DNA from: Methanobacterium sp. UBA279
GTDB lineage: Archaea; Methanobacteriota; Methanobacteria; Methanobacteriales; Methanobacteriaceae
NCBI GenBank assembly: GCA_002502855.1
Contig: DAQK01000029.1
Location: forward strand, 104,999 to 168,998
Direction: 5' to 3'
DNA length: 64,000 nucleotides
The translations under genes were made by a program, and so were the position numbers. Each line of letters opens with the position of its first letter. The first letter of the stretch is position 1. Shown here in pieces: positions 1 through 8,361 of the stretch. The notes under the pieces are model-generated. The model worked only from the letters and a program-made list of their open reading frames with translations, did no database searches and was not told the origin of the DNA.

Positions 1-47
1 TGAAACGTGTTGAATCTATCTGAAATTGTCAAGGGAATGGTGTGCAA

Positions 48-332
48 ATGATGAGTTATATATTTTATATCATAGCTATCGTGTCTGCAGCGATGGTGGG
101 GTTCCTACTCAGACTTCCACTACTCCCTGAAAGACCTATGCGTCAATCCTGGACCATAAGCATTGTATTTCCAACGATTATAATAGCCGTTAGTTTATAT
201 GCAATGTTTGACTATTTTAAAATTTATAACGGCATATACACCGCCATAATTATTGGTGTTTTTGCTGCTGTCTTTTGTAGATACCTTTTAGAAAAACTGG
301 TTCCAATACCAGACCGGGGGGATTCACAGTGA
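48..332 (+). CDS. ehaA: Energy-converting hydrogenase A subunit EhaA
   Basis: This is a small integral membrane protein of about 94 residues with roughly three hydrophobic segments. It is assigned to Eha by position as the first gene of a run whose later members (EhaJ, N, O, P, Q) are recognisable by sequence. The start at 48 is chosen because a GGTG ribosome site lies at 39-42; a GTG at 42 falls inside that site. It overlaps ehaB by 4 nt (GTGA), so the two are probably translationally coupled. The operon promoter lies outside or at the very edge of the window. The subunit function is unknown; it probably belongs to the membrane arm. Confidence 0.75.
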   Translation: MMSYIFYIIAIVSAAMVGFLLRLPLLPERPMRQSWTISIVFPTIIIAVSLYAMFDYFKIYNGIYTAIIIGVFAAVFCRYLLEKLVPIPDRGDSQ

Positions 333-835
333 ATGAAATATTAGCCATTGTTTTAGGCGCAGTTTTATCTTGGTTGAACTTCGTTCTCATTGACATATGG
401 ATGGGTCTTCCTGAAGCTCCTGGTGTTAGAGGAGCCAAGGCAATAGGAAAGTCCATAGAAAAGAGAGATGGAGACTTAGGTGGAGGATATTTTAGTGGTA
501 ACATAGTATGTTCTCCAGATGCTTCTGCAGGCACTTTACTAGCATCATGCTGTTATTTTGCCTTTCATTCCCCTGCGGGTGGTCTGATCGCTGCCTTATT
601 TGTCTATTTTGGAAACAGAATCTGTGCAGATCCAGGATACGCTGGAACAACCGGCGCATTAACCATCACCATACTGATCTGGGCAACATCATATATAGGA
701 TTGAGCCCTCAGAACTTCATAGTAGGAATAGTAATAGCTATATTAACTATTCAGGGTCTTTATCATCCTTTAGTATCTAAACTCATTGGAAAAATGGCTA
801 GAAAGATGAATAGGAAGGTAATTGAACCAGAATGA
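329..835 (+). CDS. ehaB: Energy-converting hydrogenase A subunit EhaB
   Basis: This 168-residue membrane protein has about four hydrophobic segments, separated after the first by a hydrophilic stretch (about residues 33-55) with a Gly-rich motif. It starts with GTG, preceded by a GGGGG-rich ribosome site at 316-321, and the start overlaps the ehaA stop. It is assigned by operon order and size to the nonconserved membrane subunits of the Eha complex, which is anchored in the cytoplasmic membrane. No catalytic motif is visible. Confidence 0.75.
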   Translation: MNEILAIVLGAVLSWLNFVLIDIWMGLPEAPGVRGAKAIGKSIEKRDGDLGGGYFSGNIVCSPDASAGTLLASCCYFAFHSPAGGLIAALFVYFGNRICADPGYAGTTGALTITILIWATSYIGLSPQNFIVGIVIAILTIQGLYHPLVSKLIGKMARKMNRKVIEPE

Positions 836-901
836 TAAATAAGTTTTGAAATGATTAATGACAGTTTGAATATCAATGACAAGAATTATAATCGTGATAA
901 G

Positions 902-1156
902 ATGTATGAAGAAACAATTATCTCTGCTATAATTATATTCATAGTTTTAAGGCTACTTGTAACTCAGAACAGGCTGGAGAGAATGCCTTATCTTAACGTT
1001 ATAAACTTTGGAGTGGCCGGGGTTATAACTCTAATGAATCCATCCCCTCTGGGGGCGGTAACCTCCATAATTTATTTTATAATGGCAACGGTGGCCGCCA
1101 ATGCCATTGCATTCAGCATCGACAAAATAAGGGAGATAGAACATGATACTGATTGA
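902..1156 (+). CDS. ehaC: Energy-converting hydrogenase A subunit EhaC
   Basis: A small membrane protein of about 84 residues with two to three transmembrane segments, assigned by operon order. The reading frame is open from an ATG at 851, but the extra 17 residues are hydrophilic and have no ribosome site. The ATG at 902 follows GTGAT and places the first membrane segment near the N-terminus, so it is preferred; the choice is uncertain. The 3' end overlaps ehaD by 14 nt. Confidence 0.65.
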   Translation: MYEETIISAIIIFIVLRLLVTQNRLERMPYLNVINFGVAGVITLMNPSPLGAVTSIIYFIMATVAANAIAFSIDKIREIEHDTD

Positions 1157-1403
1157 TTTCCCCTATGCGGTGGTTGTGCTGGTGATCGTCGGTACTATAG
1201 GGGGTTTGCTTCAAACTCGCCCCATCGATAAGATTCTGATGTTAGCAGTCTTAGGGGATGGTTTAGTTGGTATGATAGCTACCTATCAATATTTAGATGT
1301 GGCTATGGCTTCATCTTTCATGACCTTTGTGGGGATAATTATAATGATGATCGGACTTATCCGCACCATGGAGATCAAAAAAGCAAAAGGTGAGTTGCAT
1401 TGA
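1143..1403 (+). CDS. ehaD: Energy-converting hydrogenase A subunit EhaD
   Basis: An 86-residue, strongly hydrophobic protein with about three membrane segments, ending in a short basic tail. It overlaps the ehaC 3' end by 14 nt, and its stop overlaps the ehaE start, as is typical of a tightly coupled operon. Small membrane subunits of this kind in group 4 hydrogenases resemble Mrp-antiporter or complex I small subunits; that resemblance is inferred here from size and hydropathy only. Confidence 0.7.
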   Translation: MILIDFPYAVVVLVIVGTIGGLLQTRPIDKILMLAVLGDGLVGMIATYQYLDVAMASSFMTFVGIIIMMIGLIRTMEIKKAKGELH

Positions 1404-1681
1404 TGTTATCTCCCACAGAAACCTTGCCCTGGATAACCTTCTATCTGGGAATCACACTACTGATTATCGGATCACTTGGGGTTGTTTTTGGACCAAAAGC
1501 CTCGAAGGAACCTATAATTAGAATAATAAATTTAACCGCCGCTAACAATGGGATCGCGCTGATATTTCTAAGTTACAATTATACACTGGCGGTGTTAACC
1601 ATTTTAAGTGTTAATGCAATGTTTGACATCCTGGTATTTAGAGTTATCATACGATTAGAAGAGATGGAGGCTTTATATTGA
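1403..1681 (+). CDS. ehaE: Energy-converting hydrogenase A subunit EhaE
   Basis: A 92-residue membrane protein with three hydrophobic segments. The ATG at 1403 lies 8 nt after an AGGTGAG ribosome site; an in-frame TTG at 1400 is possible but less well spaced. The start overlaps the ehaD stop and the end overlaps the ehaF start. The overall shape (three helices with a conserved Asn-rich turn between helices) recalls NuoK/MnhC-type subunits, but this is an inference from layout, not from an alignment. Confidence 0.7.
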   Translation: MLSPTETLPWITFYLGITLLIIGSLGVVFGPKASKEPIIRIINLTAANNGIALIFLSYNYTLAVLTILSVNAMFDILVFRVIIRLEEMEALY

Positions 1682-2184
1682 TAGGAAGAATTTTAAATTC
1701 ATTAGCAGAGCCGAAAAATGTTCCAAAGGTCTTTTCAGTTGCTATAAGTATTATATTACTCTTCAGTTTAACCATGGTGTTCGAACTCAATCCCAATCAG
1801 CTTTATCCCAAACCAGCACCCCAGGTCCAGGTGGAGCTAGCCAAACAAAACATAGATATAAGTTACAATCTGGCACCATACAACCGGGGAGGACTGCCTT
1901 TAGAACCCGATAATAGAGGAATCGTTAGATCACAATATCAAACACCATACGAAGGCTGGATAACTGCCTATTTAACCCCGTTCTCGCAGTTTCTTCGAGA
2001 TATTACCTATCACTTCGGTACCACCATACTGGGGCACCCTGGGGGAATTTTAGATGAAGTGTTGTATTATACCAGGGGATACGACACCATACTGGAATCC
2101 ACCATATTATTTACCGCATTTACCATAGCATCATGGGTTATACTGAACATAACAGCAAAAGAAAGGGATAAAAAGGAGAAATAA
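1678..2184 (+). CDS. ehaF: Energy-converting hydrogenase A subunit EhaF
   Basis: A 168-residue protein with an N-terminal membrane segment (about residues 17-37), a long hydrophilic, proline-rich middle that probably lies outside the membrane, and a second membrane segment near the C-terminus followed by a lysine-rich tail. It starts with TTG, supported by GGAGG seven nt upstream and by the overlap with the ehaE stop. It is assigned by operon position. No cofactor-binding motif is visible. Confidence 0.7.
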   Translation: MIGRILNSLAEPKNVPKVFSVAISIILLFSLTMVFELNPNQLYPKPAPQVQVELAKQNIDISYNLAPYNRGGLPLEPDNRGIVRSQYQTPYEGWITAYLTPFSQFLRDITYHFGTTILGHPGGILDEVLYYTRGYDTILESTILFTAFTIASWVILNITAKERDKKEK

Positions 2185-2199
2185 TTCAAGGAGATCAAA

Positions 2200-2892
2200 A
2201 TGGCCCTTAACGATACCGTAGTCCCTGCACTAGTGCCTCAAATATTCATAAACTTCTATCCCATAGCCATCGTGGTTGCTATAGTAGTGGCTGTCATTGG
2301 ATTTACTGGACTCGTCCTGGAGAAAAATGACTTTCAAAAGATCCTGATAGTTCAGATACCCATACTGGCCATGTACATGATAGTCTCGGCAGTGGGAACC
2401 GATCTTGCAGAAGCCCTGATATTACCGGGGATGGTGGTTTCCCTGGCAGAACTGCTTGCAGTTTCAGAGATTTTAATATCCAGGGAAATTACTAGAAGAG
2501 AAAAAGAAGGCGAACCCCTTCGAGTGTTAAACTTCGAATATGAACCCATCAACATGGAAGTTTTGAAAACAGCCATACCAGTTACCTGTATTGTCAGCGT
2601 CATCTATGGAGTGATATTGACAGGTTTTACTGGTGGAGCAGTTGCCGGAGCTGGTATACTTATTTATCTTTTCGCTGGCAGAACCAAAGGATTTTCAAAT
2701 GAATTCTGGGAGGAAATGGCAGGCATATCAGGAGTAGCCTGGGTCTTCTGGCTTTTAGGCTTCTTAATATATTTCATAGCTCCACAATACTGGCTTGTAG
2801 CCCTCTTTATGTCGGGTGGAGGAATAATAATAAAAGTGGCATTGAAACTGGGTCTTTTAGGAATATTAGGAAGGGAAGAATACAATCGATAA
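2200..2892 (+). CDS. ehaG: Energy-converting hydrogenase A subunit EhaG
   Basis: A 230-residue polytopic membrane protein with about six transmembrane segments and a charged cytoplasmic loop (near residues 95-120). An AAGGAGAT ribosome site directly precedes the ATG. It is one of the larger nonconserved membrane subunits of the Eha complex and sits next to EhaH, which carries antiporter-like features. The assignment rests on order, size and hydropathy. Confidence 0.75.
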   Translation: MALNDTVVPALVPQIFINFYPIAIVVAIVVAVIGFTGLVLEKNDFQKILIVQIPILAMYMIVSAVGTDLAEALILPGMVVSLAELLAVSEILISREITRREKEGEPLRVLNFEYEPINMEVLKTAIPVTCIVSVIYGVILTGFTGGAVAGAGILIYLFAGRTKGFSNEFWEEMAGISGVAWVFWLLGFLIYFIAPQYWLVALFMSGGGIIIKVALKLGLLGILGREEYNR

Positions 2893-2904
2893 TCTGGTGT
2901 TAAA

Positions 2905-3576
2905 ATGAATGATATATTGGATTTAAATAGTTACATAATTGGGCATGTACTCTTCGGGGATATAGTTCCCTATTTAACACCCTTTTCATTGGCTTTGGTG
3001 ATCACCATAGTGGTGTTCACCATATTTTTAGCATTGAGCAAACCAGAGCTCAGATCGGTGACCAGATTCGGGGAGGATGTGGTAAGAACCACCACCGTCG
3101 GGAAAAAAGAGGCCAAATTCAGAAGATTTATGACTATACTTTGTGGTGTGGCGTTAATAGGTGTAGTAACCACCGGAGATATTTTTAATTTTACTCTATT
3201 TGTATCTTTGGTAGGTATCACTAACGTGGGGATATTTGCAGTTGTAAAAGATACACACGTGTTGGATGCTGCCTTCCAATATGGTCTGGTGATGATGATC
3301 TGTTCCCTGCCTCTTTTTGGAGGTGTTGCTTTGATACTGGCTAAAACTGGTACATTGAGTTTGGGAGTGTTGGCCGGAATCCCAGGAAATCCAGTACTAA
3401 ATGTGGGGAGAATGCTTCTACTTGTAGGAGCAGTGGGTGAAGGTGCCCTGGCACCGTTCTTCGCCACAAAAGTGGAGATGATCAGGGCAAAGGGAGCACC
3501 GTACATAAATATGATGCACTTAAGCTCTCTAATGGTCTTTACACGGTTGATAGAAATTTTATTTATCGTGGGATGA
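2905..3576 (+). CDS. ehaH: Energy-converting hydrogenase A subunit EhaH (antiporter-like membrane subunit)
   Basis: A 223-residue membrane protein with about six segments. The stretch around residues 90-115 (TGDIFNFTLFVSLVGITNVG) resembles the conserved core of proton-translocating NuoL/M/N and Mrp antiporter subunits, although the protein is much shorter than those (about 450 residues or more). It is taken as one of the two conserved membrane subunits described for Eha, likely part of the ion path that drives ferredoxin reduction by H2. The start follows GGTGTT. The ion (H+ or Na+) cannot be read from the sequence. Confidence 0.75.
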   Translation: MNDILDLNSYIIGHVLFGDIVPYLTPFSLALVITIVVFTIFLALSKPELRSVTRFGEDVVRTTTVGKKEAKFRRFMTILCGVALIGVVTTGDIFNFTLFVSLVGITNVGIFAVVKDTHVLDAAFQYGLVMMICSLPLFGGVALILAKTGTLSLGVLAGIPGNPVLNVGRMLLLVGAVGEGALAPFFATKVEMIRAKGAPYINMMHLSSLMVFTRLIEILFIVG

Positions 3577-3594
3577 TTATAGGAGGATAAATTT

Positions 3595-3816
3595 ATGAAA
3601 ATTCAAAAACAAACGAAAAACAGGATATTGGCAGTATTAACCACCCTTCCCATATTAATTGGAATTATTTTAAACACTCCTTTAGTTATATCCGTTGCCA
3701 TTTTAACATTTTTCGTACCACCGTCCACCTATTACTTGGGACTGGTGTTAATGGCCCTACCTAAATCTAAAAAAGAGGAAGATGAACGGGAAAAAATTAC
3801 ATTTACAGGCTATTAA
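3595..3816 (+). CDS. ehaI: Energy-converting hydrogenase A subunit EhaI
   Basis: A 73-residue protein with a basic N-terminus, two membrane segments and a highly charged Lys/Glu C-terminal tail. An AGGAGG ribosome site precedes the ATG. It is assigned by its place between EhaH and the NuoH-like EhaJ. Function unknown beyond being a membrane subunit. Confidence 0.7.
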   Translation: MKIQKQTKNRILAVLTTLPILIGIILNTPLVISVAILTFFVPPSTYYLGLVLMALPKSKKEEDEREKITFTGY

Positions 3817-3858
3817 AATGTTATATGTTCAATACAGTTGTAACCATAAGGTGATGCG

Positions 3859-4731
3859 ATGATATACCCCGCCGCCGGCAGTATGCTTTACATGTTATTA
3901 GAATTAATCACTGCATTCCTATTCGGAGGCCTGCTTTTAGGACTTCACAGGAAGATAATAGCAAGAATACAGGGAAGACCGGGACCTCCCATAGTCCAGC
4001 ACCTTATACATACCTTCAAGTTCTATATAAAGGAACTTACAATTCCGGAAACTTCCAGCATGCCTCTGTACGTTGCCATAGTGCTGGCATTAAGTGCAGT
4101 GTGGGTGCTGGCATTTTTGGTAGGGCCTGTATTACTGGGGCCTTTCAGTATCATAATAATGTGTTATGCTGTACATAAGGTTTCAGAGCACGGGATAGGT
4201 CTTGCATCTGGATCTCCCTACACCAAGATGGGCAGTACTCGAGCGGTTCTTTCTGCTACAGCGGAGATGCCTCTTATAGTAGCACCTGCACTGGTTTTCT
4301 TTAAAACTCACACTTTAGTGTTAAGTGATATAATCAATTATCAAATTTTACATGGTTCTTTATTTATGGATTTACCCCTGGCTGCCATCGCCACCTTTAT
4401 ATTACTGCTATCAAAAACTCCTTTCAACCCCTTTGGCATCGTCTGGGGTAAAGACATTGTTTCTGGCTATAAAACAGAGCACTTTGGTGTGATAAGAGGT
4501 GTTATGATGTTCGGTGAAATTCTGGGATTCTTTGTACTGTTATGGTGCTTTTTGACCATCTTCTTTGGGGGAATATTCAACACTCCACTTACCATCATGT
4601 TGACCATGATTGGTGTTACAATTATTCTGGGATTCATATGTGCTCTCACACCTATGATAGCACCATACCACTCGGTGATGATACAGTGGATATTTGCGCT
4701 ATTGGCTTTGATAAATGTTCTGTTCATATGA
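3859..4731 (+). CDS. ehaJ: Energy-converting hydrogenase A subunit EhaJ (NuoH/EchB-like)
   Basis: A 290-residue membrane protein of the NuoH/HycD/EchB family, which forms the junction between the hydrogenase module and the membrane arm. About eight hydrophobic segments are visible. The first cytoplasmic loop holds the family signature RIQGRPGPP near residues 36-44, and a glutamate-containing loop (SATAEMPL, about residues 131-138) matches the conserved acidic region of the family. The ATG follows AAGGTGATG. Its neighbours EhaN and EhaO complete the catalytic core. Confidence 0.88.
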   Translation: MIYPAAGSMLYMLLELITAFLFGGLLLGLHRKIIARIQGRPGPPIVQHLIHTFKFYIKELTIPETSSMPLYVAIVLALSAVWVLAFLVGPVLLGPFSIIIMCYAVHKVSEHGIGLASGSPYTKMGSTRAVLSATAEMPLIVAPALVFFKTHTLVLSDIINYQILHGSLFMDLPLAAIATFILLLSKTPFNPFGIVWGKDIVSGYKTEHFGVIRGVMMFGEILGFFVLLWCFLTIFFGGIFNTPLTIMLTMIGVTIILGFICALTPMIAPYHSVMIQWIFALLALINVLFI

Positions 4732-4743
4732 GGTGTTAAAATA

Positions 4744-4983
4744 ATGGAAAAATCATATTTGTACTTATCATTGATGATGACGGTGGCTTTGATGAGCGTA
4801 TTTGTTATAACCACCGCTTTACAAACCAAAGTCGCTATATTGGCATTTATAATCTTTTCATTTCTACTGTTATTATTCTATATCAGGGATAGATCCGAAA
4901 AAGTTGAAGTGATAGCCATGTGGTTTACCTTGATAATGTTTTTCGTTACCGCAGCCTTGATATTCAAACCAGGAGGATTTTAA
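4744..4983 (+). CDS. ehaK: Energy-converting hydrogenase A subunit EhaK
   Basis: A 79-residue hydrophobic protein with about three membrane segments, assigned by operon order. It lies 12 nt after ehaJ and 3 nt before ehaL, and a GAGGTG ribosome site precedes the ATG. Nothing beyond membrane location can be inferred. Confidence 0.7.
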   Translation: MEKSYLYLSLMMTVALMSVFVITTALQTKVAILAFIIFSFLLLLFYIRDRSEKVEVIAMWFTLIMFFVTAALIFKPGGF

Positions 4984-4986
4984 TAC

Positions 4987-5274
4987 ATGCCATACTTTGA
5001 TTATCTGCCTCACATAGTGCTTTTTACTGTTGGAACACTGATAGGATTGGAGGTAAGCTATAAATGGCATTCTGAACCCTTTGTAAATAAAAAAATAGAA
5101 CCCATACCACTGATCATTGCATTGATTGGAGGAGGACTTATCGTCATCTATGCCCCCCTTGGATTATTGTTCCTGGGTTTTGTGGTTGGGATGAGGCCGG
5201 GCTATGGTGTTTATGAAACCGTTCTGGGAATACTTTTTGCTTTGATACTGTGGGTGATCTTGGTGATCATATGA
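4987..5274 (+). CDS. ehaL: Energy-converting hydrogenase A subunit EhaL
   Basis: A 95-residue membrane protein with three hydrophobic segments, preceded by AGGAGG. Its stop codon overlaps the ehaM start as ATGA. It is the last membrane subunit before the soluble catalytic module and is assigned by order and hydropathy. Confidence 0.7.
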   Translation: MPYFDYLPHIVLFTVGTLIGLEVSYKWHSEPFVNKKIEPIPLIIALIGGGLIVIYAPLGLLFLGFVVGMRPGYGVYETVLGILFALILWVILVII

Positions 5275-5675
5275 CCGATGAAACCATCAAAAAATTAAAG
5301 TTATGGAAACTGGAAAGTTATTCCTACAAATATAATGTATTGCAACCCATATCCCACTTTTTAGATATATCGATAGAAGAGGTTGAGGAATTACTGGCAG
5401 AAAAATTGGACATGGCCAGAATTGAATCTTCCCATTCATCTGCTGAGCAGGCAAAGCTTTTTAGAATTGAAAAAATGATTGAAATTGATTTAGGGTTGGA
5501 CTATTTCCTTCATCTGGAACTTCTTTCCCAGAATCAAATAAATTCTATAAGAGAAGAGGTTATGAATGAACTGGAAAAATCAGGAAAATTAGATTTTGAC
5601 TTAAATTCCAATGAATACAATGAACTGATAAATGAATCCAGAAAAAAGATACTGAAAATTCTAAAGGAGAATTAG
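5271..5675 (+). CDS. ehaM: Energy-converting hydrogenase A subunit EhaM (DUF1959-type)
   Basis: A 134-residue hydrophilic, mainly helical protein rich in Glu, Lys and Leu, without cysteines, matching the small DUF1959-type EhaM found just before the hydrogenase small subunit. The ATG at 5271 overlaps the ehaL stop (ATGA) and follows TTGGTGATC; an upstream in-frame GTG at 5250 lies within ehaL and is not used here. It is presumably a cytoplasmic accessory or structural subunit; no cofactor site is seen. Confidence 0.78.
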   Translation: MTDETIKKLKLWKLESYSYKYNVLQPISHFLDISIEEVEELLAEKLDMARIESSHSSAEQAKLFRIEKMIEIDLGLDYFLHLELLSQNQINSIREEVMNELEKSGKLDFDLNSNEYNELINESRKKILKILKEN

Positions 5676-5678
5676 TTG

Positions 5679-6116
5679 ATGATCAGAGATTTCATAAGGA
5701 GAAGATCCATTAACTTGGGTCTGGTTATGACCGGAGGTTGTAATGGCTGTGACATAGAAATTGTAGCACTCCTCTCCCAGAGATATGACTTGGAGCAGTA
5801 CGGTATTTTTTACCATAACAACCCACGTGAATGTGACGCTCTTCTGGTTACAGGAACAGTGGCGAAACAATGGCAGGAGAAGCTGGTGGAGTTATATAAT
5901 AAAGTACCTGAACCAAAGGCTGTGGTTGCTATTGGTGCCTGTGCCTTGAGTGGGGGAATATTCCAACAGGAAACAGGAAAGGTAGCTGCTCCAGTAAGAG
6001 AAATCATTCCTGTGGATGCTGAGGTCCCCGGATGTCCACCCCGACCGGCTGAAATAGCCATAGCGGTATTGAAGCATGTACCACCAGCTTTAGCCAGTTA
6101 CAGGAGGAAAAGTTAA
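5679..6116 (+). CDS. ehaN: Eha [NiFe]-hydrogenase small subunit EhaN (NuoB-like)
   Basis: A 145-residue small subunit of a group 4 energy-converting [NiFe] hydrogenase. It has the four cysteines expected for the single proximal [4Fe-4S] cluster: Cys21 and Cys24 (GCNGC), Cys88 (GAC) and Cys119 (PGCPPRP). It lacks the extra cluster domains of uptake hydrogenases, as is normal for Ech/Eha/NuoB types. It passes electrons between the Ni-Fe site of EhaO and the polyferredoxins. The ATG at 5679 lies 8 nt after AAGGAGA; an in-frame TTG at 5676 is also possible. The stop overlaps the ehaO start (TAATG). Confidence 0.93.
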   Translation: MIRDFIRRRSINLGLVMTGGCNGCDIEIVALLSQRYDLEQYGIFYHNNPRECDALLVTGTVAKQWQEKLVELYNKVPEPKAVVAIGACALSGGIFQQETGKVAAPVREIIPVDAEVPGCPPRPAEIAIAVLKHVPPALASYRRKS

Positions 6117-7282
6117 TGTCCTATTTACCATTCGGCCCTATTCATCCAGCGTTGAAAGAACCCCTCCGAATAAAGCTTAAGACCGAAGGAGAACGGGTGG
6201 TCGATGCTGAGGTCGACCTGGGTTTTATTTATCGTGGTGCTGAACAGATAGCCCGTGGTAAACCATGGCAGAAAGTAGCATATCTTACAGAGAGAATTTG
6301 TGGGATATGTTCTGATGCCCATCCCCATACCTTTATTGAAGGTCTGGAAGCAATCTCAGATTGTGTCCCACCTGTAAGAGCGCAATATTCACGGGTAATA
6401 ATGGGTGAACTGAACCGTATTCACAGTCATTTGATTGCTAATGCCATATGGTTCCTCGCGGTAGAACATGAAACCCTGGGAATATACAATTTGAATATTA
6501 GAGAAAAAGTAATGGATCTTTTGGAGATGATTTCTGGTAACCGGGTTCTTTATTCCTGGAATCTGGTTGGTGGAGTTCGAATGGACTTTAAAGAATCCCA
6601 CCTAAAGAAGATCCTGGAAAACTTAAAGGAAGTTGAATCTGAGGTCTATCGTTACCGGAAAATGTTTAAATCCGATGCATTATTAGGTCTAAGATCCCAT
6701 GATGTAGGAAAGATGAGCAAAGAAGACGCTATAGATGTGAGAGCCGTAGGTCCTGTAGCAAGAGGATCAGGCGTTAAATTTGATTGGAGAACAAAACATC
6801 CTACATATGTTGATTATTTTGACTTCCAGCCGGTGTGGAGGGATGAATGTGACAACTATGCCCGGGTGATGATGCGCTTCGATGAAGTTTTAGATTCTAT
6901 TAAAATTATTAGAAGAGCGGTTGAAGAATTGCCAGATGGTCCTATTAGAAAAGAATGTGAAATTCCCAGAGGATCAATAGACTACCGCTATGAGGCACCC
7001 AGAGGAGAACTGGCATACATATTCGAAACAGCACAACACGGAATAATAAATGATATAACCATAAGAACACCCACTATACCGAATTTGGAGGCTTGTGTTA
7101 AGCACATGTTCAGGGATTCACCTACCATAGCCGATGCAGTTGCAATATACCAGACTATTGACCCCTGTATAGCCTGTACAGAAAGAGTGGTGATAGTGGA
7201 CGAAAAAGGTAATGAAAATGATTTCAGGGGTATGCAGAACGTTCTAAAGGAATTAAAGGCTTTAAAAAATAAAAAGAAATAG
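6116..7282 (+). CDS. ehaO: Eha [NiFe]-hydrogenase large subunit EhaO
   Basis: This 388-residue protein is the catalytic subunit, which binds the Ni-Fe site and splits H2. Both nickel-binding motifs are present: RICGIC (Cys62, Cys65) near the N-terminus and DPCIAC (Cys351, Cys354) near the C-terminus. About 31 residues follow the last motif, so no typical short maturation peptide is obvious. HypA and HypB, which insert nickel, are encoded at 53.0-54.2 kb of the same window. The gene is translationally coupled to ehaN. The fold is shared with complex I subunit NuoD. Confidence 0.95.
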   Translation: MSYLPFGPIHPALKEPLRIKLKTEGERVVDAEVDLGFIYRGAEQIARGKPWQKVAYLTERICGICSDAHPHTFIEGLEAISDCVPPVRAQYSRVIMGELNRIHSHLIANAIWFLAVEHETLGIYNLNIREKVMDLLEMISGNRVLYSWNLVGGVRMDFKESHLKKILENLKEVESEVYRYRKMFKSDALLGLRSHDVGKMSKEDAIDVRAVGPVARGSGVKFDWRTKHPTYVDYFDFQPVWRDECDNYARVMMRFDEVLDSIKIIRRAVEELPDGPIRKECEIPRGSIDYRYEAPRGELAYIFETAQHGIINDITIRTPTIPNLEACVKHMFRDSPTIADAVAIYQTIDPCIACTERVVIVDEKGNENDFRGMQNVLKELKALKNKKK

Positions 7283-7343
7283 AGAAAATTCTTAATTAGT
7301 TTATAAGACTTGATAAAGATCTTGAAATTAAAGGTGTAATCAA

Positions 7344-8357
7344 ATGTCCTCCGCAATATGGTACCTCTATGAATTCGCCAGGAAAAAATGGTTAGAGAGA
7401 TTTTTAGATGCTACAACAGACCCTGAAATAGCTGAAACTCCCTCAAGATTTAGAGATTTCCCTGAAGTTGAAAAGGAACTTTGCATATCTTGTGGTGCTT
7501 GTGTTTTTTCATGTCCGTCTCCTGGAGCCATAAAACTGGTTAGAGGTGAAGAGGAAGATACGATCTTTCCAGTTATAGATGAGGGAAGCTGTATAAGATG
7601 TGGTTTCTGCGTGGAGGTATGTCCAACAGAACCTAAAACATTGAAATCAGGTGAAAATTCCCTCATAATGGAAGAGTATCGTATATTACCCCATGAAAAG
7701 GTATACATCGCCGATGAATATCTGTGTATACGTTGCAAAAAGTGTTTAGATGCTTGTAAAGTGGGTGCTATAAGTTATCAAGATAATCTAATTTCTATTG
7801 ACCAGTCCAAGTGTGTAGCATGTGGAGATTGTATTGAAGCCTGCCCAGTAAAAGGCGCTATAAAAGAAACTTATATAATCAATCTTGATGAGCAAAAACA
7901 AATTACTAACACCTTAATTGAGAGTCTGGAGAACACCATTAATACGGAAATGGAGAAAATAAGGAAACTGCCTGATTTTGATCCATCTGGTATCGTGAAG
8001 TTGGAGTTCCCTTTAAAAGAAATCATAGAAAAAGCCCATGAAATAATCATTAATGAAGAAATGATACTGAAACTCATGGAAAAGGTGACCGATAGATTGA
8101 AGATGAACGTGATAGTCTGGAATGAGGAGCTGTGCAACGGCTGCAGATTATGTGTTGATGAATGTCCTGTGGGTGCTTTATCCTACGATGAAAACACAGG
8201 CAAGGTGCAAAGAGATGAAAAAACATGTCTTCGATGTTCTATCTGCCATCAAACCTGTCCATTCGGTGTCCCGGAGCTTTACGTGGCCAGATTCCTCCTA
8301 AAGGATGACGTGATTCTTATCACTCTAAAACCATCAAAGATATCCATTAGGAGCTGA
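7344..8357 (+). CDS. ehaP: Polyferredoxin EhaP, 6 [4Fe-4S] motifs
   Basis: A 337-residue ferredoxin-like protein. Six CxxCxxCxxxC motifs can be counted: two near residues 48-95, two near residues 128-168, then a helical, cysteine-free insert of about 90 residues, then two more near residues 264-310. This matches the 6[4Fe-4S] polyferredoxin described for the eha operon of Methanothermobacter. It probably acts as an electron wire between EhaN and soluble ferredoxins. The ATG follows AAAGGTG. Only about 4 nt separate its TGA from the apparent start of ehaQ. Confidence 0.9.
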   Translation: MSSAIWYLYEFARKKWLERFLDATTDPEIAETPSRFRDFPEVEKELCISCGACVFSCPSPGAIKLVRGEEEDTIFPVIDEGSCIRCGFCVEVCPTEPKTLKSGENSLIMEEYRILPHEKVYIADEYLCIRCKKCLDACKVGAISYQDNLISIDQSKCVACGDCIEACPVKGAIKETYIINLDEQKQITNTLIESLENTINTEMEKIRKLPDFDPSGIVKLEFPLKEIIEKAHEIIINEEMILKLMEKVTDRLKMNVIVWNEELCNGCRLCVDECPVGALSYDENTGKVQRDEKTCLRCSICHQTCPFGVPELYVARFLLKDDVILITLKPSKISIRS

Positions 8358-8361
8358 TAAC

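Noticed and set aside
2970..3506. Long minus-strand open frame of 178 codons opposite ehaH
   Set aside because: It is a shadow of the ehaH coding frame, without a ribosome site or protein-like motifs.
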